Assembly (NCBI RefSeq): GCF_008329705.1
Contig: NZ_VTSX01000028.1
Location: 1-57,682, forward strand
Direction: 5' to 3'
Length of the DNA stretch: 57,682 nucleotides
From: Chryseobacterium sp. SN22
GTDB lineage: Bacteria; Bacteroidota; Bacteroidia; Flavobacteriales; Weeksellaceae
Shown here in pieces: positions 33,657 through 40,952 of the stretch (its first letter is position 1; every line of letters begins with the position of its first letter). The translations under genes were made by a program, and so were the position numbers. Below the pieces are notes generated by a model. The model searched no databases. It was not told where the DNA came from and saw only the letters and a list, made by a program, of their open reading frames with translations.

Positions 33657-34049
33657 ATGAAAAAAGCAATCAGAATTTTAGGGTTATTCCTGCTAACGTT
33701 TTTTGTAGTCACGGCTGTAACATCATGTAGTGATGACGACGATCCTGCAAACAACGACTTCTTTGCAGGGACTTATAGAGGAAGCGTATCCTATAATGGG
33801 GACGGAAACAACATCAGCAGCAACGACGGAAGCGTTTTTGTAACAAAAATCGCAAGCGGAACAAAATACAATTTCGCATTTTCGAACAGCATTCCGGATC
33901 TTAACGGAGTTGAATTCAACCAACAAGGTGATAATACTTTGGTAATGGTAGGTTCTACCGCTACTTCTTACATCAGAATCGATAACAACGAGTTGAAAAT
34001 TTTCTATAGTAGAGATGGAAAAACATGGACAGCTAATGCGACGCGATAA
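33657..34049 (+). CDS. Small lipoprotein with DDDD export-type signal
   Basis: Start placed at MKKAIRILG (33657), since it gives a proper signal peptide; an earlier ATG at 33621 would bury it. The 130-residue precursor has lipobox VTSC (Cys at about 24), followed by SDDDDPAN, an acidic tract like the lipoprotein export signals of Bacteroidetes that direct lipoproteins to the outer face. The rest is a small beta-rich domain with repeated T-YRGSVSY, GSVFV and ATSYIRIDN strands. No named family is recognised. Confidence 0.75.
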   Translation: MKKAIRILGLFLLTFFVVTAVTSCSDDDDPANNDFFAGTYRGSVSYNGDGNNISSNDGSVFVTKIASGTKYNFAFSNSIPDLNGVEFNQQGDNTLVMVGSTATSYIRIDNNELKIFYSRDGKTWTANATR

Positions 34050-34075
34050 TTAGCTTTTCATATTTTATGTCAGGG

Positions 34076-34110
34076 CCTGCTTTTCTTCAAGGGAAAGCAG
34101 GTTTTTTTTT
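34076..34110 (+). terminator. Terminator after the small lipoprotein gene
   Basis: CCTGCTTT and AAAGCAGG form an 8-base stem with a 10-base loop, followed by nine or more T. Confidence 0.85.
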
Positions 34111-34313
34111 AGCCCATAGCGGTAAGATGGAATTACAAACTTCAAGATTCAGATGTTGTCACTTCTAACGAACTCTACATGATTCTTAAAATTATGACAA
34201 CAAGGTTTAATCTTTTTTTAAGCTGTAATAAACTTTAGTTAAGTTTGAAAAACAAGGCTTTTCAGTCTGTTTTTTGTATACCTTTGAATCAACAAAAAGC
34301 AAATTTATCCGCC

Positions 34314-34601
34314 ATGAAAAATTTTTTAACTGCAATGTCTCTTGTTTTAGGACTTGGACTTGCCACAGCTCAACACACGACTCCCGGAGCCGTAAAGACT
34401 CAAACGGTAAAAACAACAGTTAAGCCGGTTAAACAGAAAATGCCTGTAGCAGCGGCAAAACCGGCCGCCACTATGAAACCGGCAACGGTACCCGCTCCGG
34501 CAAAGATGAAAAAAGACGGAACTCCTGACAAAAGGTACAAGGAGAACAAAAACCTTAAAAAGGACGGAACTCCTGATCAAAGGTACAAAGCCAATAAGTA
34601 A
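34314..34601 (+). CDS. Small secreted Lys-rich protein with DGTPDxRYK repeats
   Basis: Start set at MKNFLTAMSLVLGLGLATAQ (34314), a good signal peptide; a frame start at 34245 is upstream without support. The 95-residue precursor has a basic Ala/Pro/Thr-rich middle (KTQTVKTTVKPVKQKM, AAAKPAAT) and two copies of KKDGTPDxRYKxNK at the C-terminus. The repeats resemble short charged motifs found in many flavobacterial secreted proteins; a role in binding calcium or nucleic acid is only a guess. Confidence 0.75.
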   Translation: MKNFLTAMSLVLGLGLATAQHTTPGAVKTQTVKTTVKPVKQKMPVAAAKPAATMKPATVPAPAKMKKDGTPDKRYKENKNLKKDGTPDQRYKANK

Positions 34602-34641
34602 TCAACATTATAGTTGTTATTTTCATAATCAAATTTCGAAG

Positions 34642-34671
34642 ACCGATGTATACTCATTCATCGGTTTTTTT
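34642..34671 (+). terminator. Terminator after the DGTPD-repeat gene
   Basis: ACCGATG and CATCGGT form a 7-base stem with a 10-base loop, followed by TTTTTT. Confidence 0.8.
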
Positions 34672-34715
34672 GTGCCTTATTTTCTGAAAATGCCCTGCAA
34701 TTCTTCAGTTATTTA

Positions 34716-34723
34716 TAAATTTG
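34716..34723 (+). promoter_or_regulatory. TAnnTTTG box four bases before the GH3 start codon
   Basis: TAAATTTG is followed by ATCC and then the ATG at 34728. Transcription from here would give a nearly leaderless mRNA. It lies 45 bases after the upstream terminator, so a promoter is expected in this short gap. Confidence 0.5.
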
Positions 34724-34727
34724 ATCC

Positions 34728-36230
34728 ATGCTAAACTTCCTAAAGAAAAAAGCCGCTTTAATCTGGGCAAAAAAACACGTCCGGAACACTGAAGAATTCA
34801 AAAGAAACCCGGAGAAAAACCAGGAGGAACTGCTGCTGTCTCTAACAGCTGCTGCGAAGAAAACCCTTTTCGGAAGAGAACATGATTTTGAAAACATCAG
34901 GTCGGTAAAAGATTTTCAGGACCGGGTAAAAGTAGGCGACTATGAAAACCTGAAACCGTATATCGAAAGGGTGAAAAGAGGCCAGGCCAACATTCTCTGG
35001 ACCGATGTTCCGGAGTATTTTGCCAAAACTTCCGGGACCACGTCCGGTTCAAAGTATATCCCGATTTCCAAAGAAGGGATGCCTTTTCAGGTGAAAGGCG
35101 CTCAAAGCGCGCTTTTCCATTATATAGCGAAAAAAAATAACGCCGACTTTGTCAACGGGAAAATGATTTTTCTCCAGGGAAGCCCCGAATTGGAAGAAGT
35201 CTTCGGGATCAAGACCGGCAGGCTTTCCGGAATCGTTGCCCACCATATTCCGCAATATTTACAGAAAAACAGGCTTCCGAGCTGGGAAACCAATATGATT
35301 GAAGACTGGGAAGCCAAAGTAGATAAAATCGTGGAGGAAACCGAAAAGGAAAACATGACCCTGATTTCCGGAATTCCGCCGTGGCTGATCATGTATTTTG
35401 AAAAGCTTACCGCAAAGCATGGAAAAAAAATCAAGCAGATTTTTCCTAACCTTCAGCTTATCGTAACCGGCGGAGTAAATTATGAGCCGTACCGCGATAA
35501 AATGGAAGAGCTGCTGGGCGGACCCGTGGATATTGTCCAGACCTTTCCGGCTTCGGAGGGATTTTTTGCGTTCCAGGATGATTATACCAAAGAAGGGTTA
35601 TTGCTTTTAACCGATCACGGAATTTTTTATGAGTTTATTCCGCTGGAAGAATACGGAAAGCCGGACGCAGGACGTTTAACCCTGAAAGAGATAGAACTCA
35701 ATAAAGATTACGCCTTAATTTTAACCACCAATTCCGGACTTTGGGCCTATTCGATCGGCGATGTTGTCCGGTTTATCGACAGGAAGCCTTACCGGATCCT
35801 GGTGAGCGGCAGGACCAAACATTTCACTTCCGCTTTCGGCGAACATGTGATTGCTTTTGAAGTGGAAGAAGCCCTGAAGGCAGCCCTGGAAAAATATCCG
35901 GCACAAATTACGGAATTCCATCTCGCGCCCCAGGTGAATCCTGCCGAAGGACTTCCGTATCACGAATGGTCTATCGAATTTGAAAAAGAACCCGAAGATC
36001 CGGAACTTTTCAGACAGGAACTGGACGACCAGCTAAGGAAACGCAACACTTATTACGATGATCTGATTTCAGGAAATATTCTGCAGAAGCTCCACATCAC
36101 CAGGTTACGGAAAAATGCCTTTCAGGAATATGCCAAATCACAGGGTAAGCTGGGCGGGCAGAATAAGATCCCCAGACTGGCCAATGACAGAAAAATCGCG
36201 GATTTATTGGAAATATATAAACTTCAATGA
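34728..36230 (+). CDS. GH3-family (acyl-adenylate/amide synthase-like) protein
   Basis: A 500-residue cytoplasmic protein of the GH3 superfamily, the family of plant auxin-amide synthetases. Seen are KTSGTTSGSKYIPIS as the phosphate-binding adenylation motif (about residues 103-117), IVTGGVNYEPY and EGFFAFQDD as middle motifs, SIGDVVRF with the conserved Asp, and SGRTKHFTSAFGEHV before the C-terminal lid. Bacterial members are common in Bacteroidetes, but their substrates are not settled; joining an acyl group to an amino acid through an acyl-adenylate is the likely chemistry. Stands alone with its own promoter. Confidence 0.88.
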   Translation: MLNFLKKKAALIWAKKHVRNTEEFKRNPEKNQEELLLSLTAAAKKTLFGREHDFENIRSVKDFQDRVKVGDYENLKPYIERVKRGQANILWTDVPEYFAKTSGTTSGSKYIPISKEGMPFQVKGAQSALFHYIAKKNNADFVNGKMIFLQGSPELEEVFGIKTGRLSGIVAHHIPQYLQKNRLPSWETNMIEDWEAKVDKIVEETEKENMTLISGIPPWLIMYFEKLTAKHGKKIKQIFPNLQLIVTGGVNYEPYRDKMEELLGGPVDIVQTFPASEGFFAFQDDYTKEGLLLLTDHGIFYEFIPLEEYGKPDAGRLTLKEIELNKDYALILTTNSGLWAYSIGDVVRFIDRKPYRILVSGRTKHFTSAFGEHVIAFEVEEALKAALEKYPAQITEFHLAPQVNPAEGLPYHEWSIEFEKEPEDPELFRQELDDQLRKRNTYYDDLISGNILQKLHITRLRKNAFQEYAKSQGKLGGQNKIPRLANDRKIADLLEIYKLQ

Positions 36231-36270
36231 CATTTTTTCAATTCCGGAAACATATATTGGAAAAAAATTA

Positions 36271-36278
36271 TAAATTTG
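36271..36278 (+). promoter_or_regulatory. TAnnTTTG promoter box for lipoprotein at 36297
   Basis: TAAATTTG lies 18 bases before the start codon; a TTG at 36257-36259 is closer than usual (11-base spacer). Confidence 0.4.
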
Positions 36279-36296
36279 GAAAACTAAAAAATAATA

Positions 36297-36659
36297 ATGA
36301 GAGCATCTATACTTTTAAAATCATCTTTATTGACGTCGCTATTTGTCATTTCATCTTGTGCCACTACAAAATACAGTATGGATACCGCTAAAAACGATTA
36401 CTCCAATCTTCAGGCAGGAAAAATGTATACGGTCATGATGAGGGATGGTTCGAAAAATCAAAAAATGTTATTCCGTAATGTGGAAGGAGACAACCTGATC
36501 GGAACTGCAGGCAAAAAAGACAGTACAGTGGTAACGATCCCGAAAGCTAATGTGGCGGCTGTTAGAGACAGCAGAAAAGCAGGTATGGCTACAGGCGCAG
36601 TGGTAATCGGTGCAGCCGGAGTAGCAGCATTGGTATTTAGTGCTTCAAGAGCGGACTAA
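36297..36659 (+). CDS. Small lipoprotein of unknown function
   Basis: A 120-residue protein with a signal peptide and lipobox FVISSC (Cys about 21), then a compact domain: YTVMMRDGSKNQKMLFRNV looks like an SH3-type beta barrel, and VAAVRDSRKAGMATGAVVIGAAGVAALVFS is a Gly/Ala-rich hydrophobic tail that could insert in a membrane. No family name can be given. A strong terminator follows. Confidence 0.75.
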   Translation: MRASILLKSSLLTSLFVISSCATTKYSMDTAKNDYSNLQAGKMYTVMMRDGSKNQKMLFRNVEGDNLIGTAGKKDSTVVTIPKANVAAVRDSRKAGMATGAVVIGAAGVAALVFSASRAD

Positions 36660-36717
36660 AATAGATTTTATCTTTTAGCCTTCATTTAATTTTTCATTTA
36701 AAAAATTATATATAACA

Positions 36718-36750
36718 ATAGCCTCAAGTCAATATTTGAGGCTATTTTTG
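36718..36750 (+). terminator. Terminator between lipoprotein and MFS genes
   Basis: ATAGCCTCAA and TTGAGGCTAT form a 10-base stem with an 8-base loop, followed by TTTT. It ends 5 bases before the MFS start codon. Confidence 0.85.
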
Positions 36751-36754
36751 TCGG

Positions 36755-37990
36755 ATGATGTCGTTTACCCCGTTACAGACGTTGAAAAACGTTGAATTCA
36801 GAAACCTTCTTACGGGAAGATTTTTTATTGTTCTGGCTTTCAGAATGCTTGCCACCTTACTTGGCTGGTGGGTGTATCAACTTACAAAAGATCCTTTTTC
36901 TATCGGACTTATCGGGCTCTCAGAAGTTATTCCGGCGGTAAGCTGTGCTTTATACGCAGGGCACGTGATCGATATGAATGAGAAAAAAAAATTGCTGCTG
37001 ATTTGCAATTACGTGTATATTTTCCTGATCGGGCTGTTGCTGATTCCGGCATTTTTAGATGTCCGGATGCATTTTACCGGCCATGAGATTACCTATTTCA
37101 TTTACGGGGTTATTTTCTTTACTGGGATTGCCAGAGCATTCATAGGACCGATCATCCCGGTGATGATTCCCAAAATTGTAAAAAAAGAAAATCTTCCGAA
37201 TGCCGTTACTCTCAACCAGGCAACCTTTCTGATCTCTTCAGTCTGCGGACACGCAGCAGGCGGCTTTCTGATCGGCTATTTTGGGATAAAATGGACCCTG
37301 TTGGTTATTATCCTACTGATATTTCTGGCCTCATTATTCTTTTTTCAGTTAAATAAACAGTATTCCGAATACAAAAAAGAGAATATTAACGTTATGGATA
37401 GTATGCGGGAAGGAATTTCATATATTTTTAAAACAAAAGAAATTCTGGGAGCGCTTTGTCTGGATATGTTTGCTGTTCTTTTCGGAGGTGCCGTTGCGAT
37501 GATTCCCGTCTATGCAACCGACATCCTGAAAGTAGGAGCAGAAGGTTTCGGACTGCTGAATGCCGCATCTGATATCGGGTCCATGTGCATCATCACCATT
37601 CTGTCAGTTGTTCCCTTAAGAAAAAACCAGGGAAAGATCTTGCTTGCTGTTGTTACAGGGTTCGGACTCTGCATTATCGGCTTCGGGCTGTCGACCTGGT
37701 ACTGGCTTTCTTTCATGTTCCTGGTGATAAGCGGCATGCTGGATGGTATTTCGGTGGTCATCAGAGGTACCATCGTTCAGCTGAAAACCCCGGATAACAT
37801 CAGGGGACGGGTAATGAGCGTGAATTCCATATTCATTATGTCGAGTAATGAAATGGGGCAGTTTGAAAGCGGGTTATCCGCAAAATTATTAGGGGTGGTA
37901 CGTTCCGTTGTTTTCGGAGGGACCATGACGGTGCTGATTGCACTGGTTGTGGGAAGTACGAATCCCAAATTAAGAAAAATGCAATATTAA
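36755..37990 (+). CDS. MFS transporter (EntS/MFS_3-like exporter)
   Basis: A 411-residue membrane protein with about twelve hydrophobic segments. The opening LLTGRFFIVLAFRMLATLLGWWVYQLT is TM1 with the pattern of the MFS_3/EntS group; GLIGLSEVIPAVSCALYAG and HVIDMNEKKKLL give the loop 2-3 motif (G-x-x-x-D-x-x-x-x-K/R). A later PDNIRGRVMSVN segment is also typical of this group, which includes exporters of siderophores and drugs. Its start is only 5 bases after a terminator, so leader and promoter are unusual. Confidence 0.85.
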   Translation: MMSFTPLQTLKNVEFRNLLTGRFFIVLAFRMLATLLGWWVYQLTKDPFSIGLIGLSEVIPAVSCALYAGHVIDMNEKKKLLLICNYVYIFLIGLLLIPAFLDVRMHFTGHEITYFIYGVIFFTGIARAFIGPIIPVMIPKIVKKENLPNAVTLNQATFLISSVCGHAAGGFLIGYFGIKWTLLVIILLIFLASLFFFQLNKQYSEYKKENINVMDSMREGISYIFKTKEILGALCLDMFAVLFGGAVAMIPVYATDILKVGAEGFGLLNAASDIGSMCIITILSVVPLRKNQGKILLAVVTGFGLCIIGFGLSTWYWLSFMFLVISGMLDGISVVIRGTIVQLKTPDNIRGRVMSVNSIFIMSSNEMGQFESGLSAKLLGVVRSVVFGGTMTVLIALVVGSTNPKLRKMQY

Positions 37991-38052
37991 ATAAATATTA
38001 GCTAAAAAATTAAATAAATATTAAAAACTTAATATTAAATTTAATAATTTTT

Positions 38053-38060
38053 TATATTTG
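38053..38060 (+). promoter_or_regulatory. TAnnTTTG promoter box
   Basis: TATATTTG lies 20 bases before the ATG at 38081, in a very AT-rich 90-base gap. Confidence 0.55.
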
Positions 38061-38080
38061 TTCATAAAATATTTTATATC

Positions 38081-38740
38081 ATGGTTAAAAAACTATTCCT
38101 TTTCTTTTCACTGGCGGCAAGTGCCTGCAGCTTTGCCCAAACGTCAACTGAAAAAAGCTTAGCGACCCAGATTGCTAAATTTGAGTCTGCAAAAAAATCC
38201 GAGGACTTCCAGCAGTCAAAAGATTACTTCATGCAATATGTTAATACCCTTGCCAGAGGTGCCAAAACAACAAAACAAGACTGGAGGGCTTATTACTATG
38301 CTGCCCTATCAATGGTAAGAGGTGAGATCAACGCTCAGCGTGCCGGTAATATGCAGAATATTGACGAAACTTCAGCTTTGGCAGAAAAATACCTTTCCGG
38401 AGTGTTTGTAAAAAACCCGGATAACGCAGAAGCAAATATCCTTTTATCCCAGATTTCCGTATTGAAATCATTAAACAATACAGACGGTGCTGCCAACCTG
38501 GCCAAAGCAAAAGAATATCTGGCTAAAGCAGAAGCAGCAGACAAAAACAATCCCAGAATCCAGGTAGTGAAAGGAGAGATTGCATTAAATTCTCCGGTAA
38601 AAAACGGAGGAGATAAAGAATTGGCAAAAACCTATTTCAATTCGGCTATCGCTAAATTCAAGACGTATAGTAAAAAGTCCGGCCTTGATCCGAATTGGGG
38701 AAAAGAAGATGCCGAATATTATCTTTCTACCCTTAAATAA
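38081..38740 (+). CDS. Periplasmic helical-repeat protein of unknown function
   Basis: A 219-residue protein with a signal peptide (MVKKLFLFFSLAASACSFAQ). The mature part is Ala/Lys-rich and mostly helical; segments such as NPDNAEANILLSQISVLKSL, NLAKAKEYLAKAEAADKNNPRIQVVKGEIAL and ELAKTYFNSAIAKFK have the spacing of TPR repeats (A-x-x-x-L-x-x-A). It is probably a TPR-like scaffold. It sits 30 bases ahead of the first giant T9SS protein and could be co-transcribed with it. Confidence 0.75.
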   Translation: MVKKLFLFFSLAASACSFAQTSTEKSLATQIAKFESAKKSEDFQQSKDYFMQYVNTLARGAKTTKQDWRAYYYAALSMVRGEINAQRAGNMQNIDETSALAEKYLSGVFVKNPDNAEANILLSQISVLKSLNNTDGAANLAKAKEYLAKAEAADKNNPRIQVVKGEIALNSPVKNGGDKELAKTYFNSAIAKFKTYSKKSGLDPNWGKEDAEYYLSTLK

Positions 38741-38770
38741 CGTATCATAATCAAGATAAATTCTACTGTT

Positions 38771-40861
38771 ATGAAGAAAATCTACCTTATATTACTATTA
38801 ACCCTTTCACAAATCTTTTTTGCCCAGTCCGATTGCGCGACTGCAATCCGGGTTTGCGGAAACTCAGATATCTCCTATTTTCCTACCGGTCCTGGAGTCG
38901 TAGACGACCATGTAGAGGCGAACGGAAGCTGTTTAAGTGCAAACGAACATTTTTCGGTATGGTATGAGTTTACTATAGCAACTGCCGGAACCTTAACGTT
39001 TACCATTTCTCCTCAGGCTCCTTTTACTGCAGATTATGATTTTGCAGTATACGGACCCAACAAAACCTGTGGTACCAAGGGGGCGCCGATCCGATGTAAT
39101 TACGCCGGTGCGCAGCCCGCTCCGAACCAGACGGGATTACAGCTCGGCCTTACGGCCAATGCCGGTGCCTGGAGTCCTGCCATGAATGTACTGCCGGGCG
39201 AAACCTATTATCTTATTGTCGATAACTGGTCCGGTGCCAATGCAGCAATGGCTTTCTCATTAACCTGGGGTGGTACGGCTACGTTAACTTCACCATTTAA
39301 CGATCCCTCCATTCAGCCTAATCCGTTTAATCCGATCGGGCTTCCTGGAGCTGCACCCGCGGATCCAAGAATCATCGAATTATGTGATATTACAGCGCCT
39401 TATAATTTCCAGAGCAACAGCGCCAATATCATTAACGGCAATCCGAATTTCTATGTAAAATATTACAGAACATCCAATGATGCTTTAGGAGACGTAAACG
39501 CTATTACAGCACCGATTGTTGTAAACAACACAAACACCTACTATTATACCGTCCGTTACCAGGACCCAACCAATCCTAATAACCCGACAAACAAATGCTT
39601 TAACATCAACGCATTTAAGTTTAAAGACGTCACCTTTAAGGCAACCAATGCCAGTCTGACGGAATGCAACAACAATAATAACGGCACGGCGGTATATAAC
39701 CTCACGGCTACGACCTTATATACGCCGACCCCGGGATATACCTATACAACGAAGTATTATCCGACCATTGCGGATGCCAACAACGGAACAAACGAAATCA
39801 CCACGCCATGGGCCTACACTTCTTCAACAGGAGATGTATATGCAAAAGTAACCACCAACCTCGGATGTACCGATATTGCAAAAATAACCCTGAATTTTCA
39901 TCCTGTTGTAACCGTTCAGGATATTACCCTTAGATCATGTTTTCTTGCAACAAATCCTGCACTGGCTTCATTTGATGTTACGGCAGCTCCGGTAACATCG
40001 CAGGGGGGAACGAAAACTTATTATCCATCGATAACGGATGCCATCGCAGGGACCAATCAGATATTGAATCCTTCAACGTACATTTCTCCAAACGGAATAG
40101 TTTTCGTTAAAGTAACCAATTCAAACGGATGTTATGCCGTAGCAAAAGTAACCCTGGTTGTTCTTCCTCCGGTTTATTCCAGCCTTCTGGAAGATAAAAT
40201 CATCTGTATGGAAGATACCACTACACTGGATGCAGGCCCGGGATTCACGTCTTACAAATGGAGCACCGGCGCAACGTCTCAGAGCATTAACAATGTATCG
40301 GTAGGCACGTACTGGGTAGAGCTTAAAACCGGAGAATGTATAGCAAGACAAACGGTAAAGGTATATCCTGCTGAACAGCCTGTTATTTCAAACATCGATA
40401 TTACCAACAATACCATAACGGCAAATGTTGTCGGAGGAACCGCTCCTTACAAATATTCACTGGACGGAATCAAATGGCAGGACTCCAATATCTTTAATGA
40501 TGTTCCGAGAGGTGATAATACCCTGTATGTAAAGGATGATTATGACTGTGATCCGATTACGGTAACGGTAGTGGTACCGAACCTGGTAAATGTAATTACA
40601 CCAAACGGAGACGGTGTCAATGATGTGATCGACTACTCCGCTTTAGCAGGCAAGAAAGGTCTGGTTCTCAGCATCTACGACCGATACGGTGTAAAAGTTG
40701 GCCAGGCTGATAAATCCACCGGATACAAATGGGACGGAACCACACTGGGTAAAAAAGTACCTACGGGGACCTACTGGTACTCGGTAGAGTGGAATGAAAA
40801 CGACAAGAAAAACACACCGTTCAAATTCTCCGGATGGGTAATGGTGAAAAACAGAGAATAA
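38771..40861 (+). CDS. T9SS type B surface protein A1 (696 residues)
   Basis: A signal peptide ends at FAQ. Residues ~19-180 form a jelly-roll-like domain with SDCATAI, GNSDISYFPTGPG and YDFAVYGP, shared with the protein at 40953. Two Ig-like modules of ~85 residues follow (first starts ASLTECNNNNNG; second RSCFLATNP) with KYYPT, GTNEI and KVTT landmarks. The last ~230 residues hold EDKIICMEDTTTLDAGPGF, KWSTGAT, and the T9SS type B sorting domain: ITPNGDGVNDV, YDRYG, YKWDGT and WYSVEWNENDK. It should be carried to the surface by T9SS as an adhesin. Its C-terminus resembles that of the protein at 48401, not that of its neighbour. Confidence 0.9.
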   Translation: MKKIYLILLLTLSQIFFAQSDCATAIRVCGNSDISYFPTGPGVVDDHVEANGSCLSANEHFSVWYEFTIATAGTLTFTISPQAPFTADYDFAVYGPNKTCGTKGAPIRCNYAGAQPAPNQTGLQLGLTANAGAWSPAMNVLPGETYYLIVDNWSGANAAMAFSLTWGGTATLTSPFNDPSIQPNPFNPIGLPGAAPADPRIIELCDITAPYNFQSNSANIINGNPNFYVKYYRTSNDALGDVNAITAPIVVNNTNTYYYTVRYQDPTNPNNPTNKCFNINAFKFKDVTFKATNASLTECNNNNNGTAVYNLTATTLYTPTPGYTYTTKYYPTIADANNGTNEITTPWAYTSSTGDVYAKVTTNLGCTDIAKITLNFHPVVTVQDITLRSCFLATNPALASFDVTAAPVTSQGGTKTYYPSITDAIAGTNQILNPSTYISPNGIVFVKVTNSNGCYAVAKVTLVVLPPVYSSLLEDKIICMEDTTTLDAGPGFTSYKWSTGATSQSINNVSVGTYWVELKTGECIARQTVKVYPAEQPVISNIDITNNTITANVVGGTAPYKYSLDGIKWQDSNIFNDVPRGDNTLYVKDDYDCDPITVTVVVPNLVNVITPNGDGVNDVIDYSALAGKKGLVLSIYDRYGVKVGQADKSTGYKWDGTTLGKKVPTGTYWYSVEWNENDKKNTPFKFSGWVMVKNRE

Positions 40862-40880
40862 AACGATTGACAATAGAAAA

Positions 40881-40907
40881 AAACCGCTTGGTAAAAGCGG
40901 TTTTTTT
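40881..40907 (+). terminator. Terminator after A1
   Basis: AAACCGCTT and AAGCGGTTT form a 9-base stem, followed by TTTTTT. Confidence 0.85.
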
Positions 40908-40952
40908 CACATTTAATAAACAAGAAATTTAATCATATAAAAATCAGTTATA

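Noticed and set aside
36743..36750. TATTTTTG box just before the MFS gene
   Set aside because: It lies in the T-tract of the terminator hairpin, has no TTG box at the right distance, and would start transcription inside the coding region.
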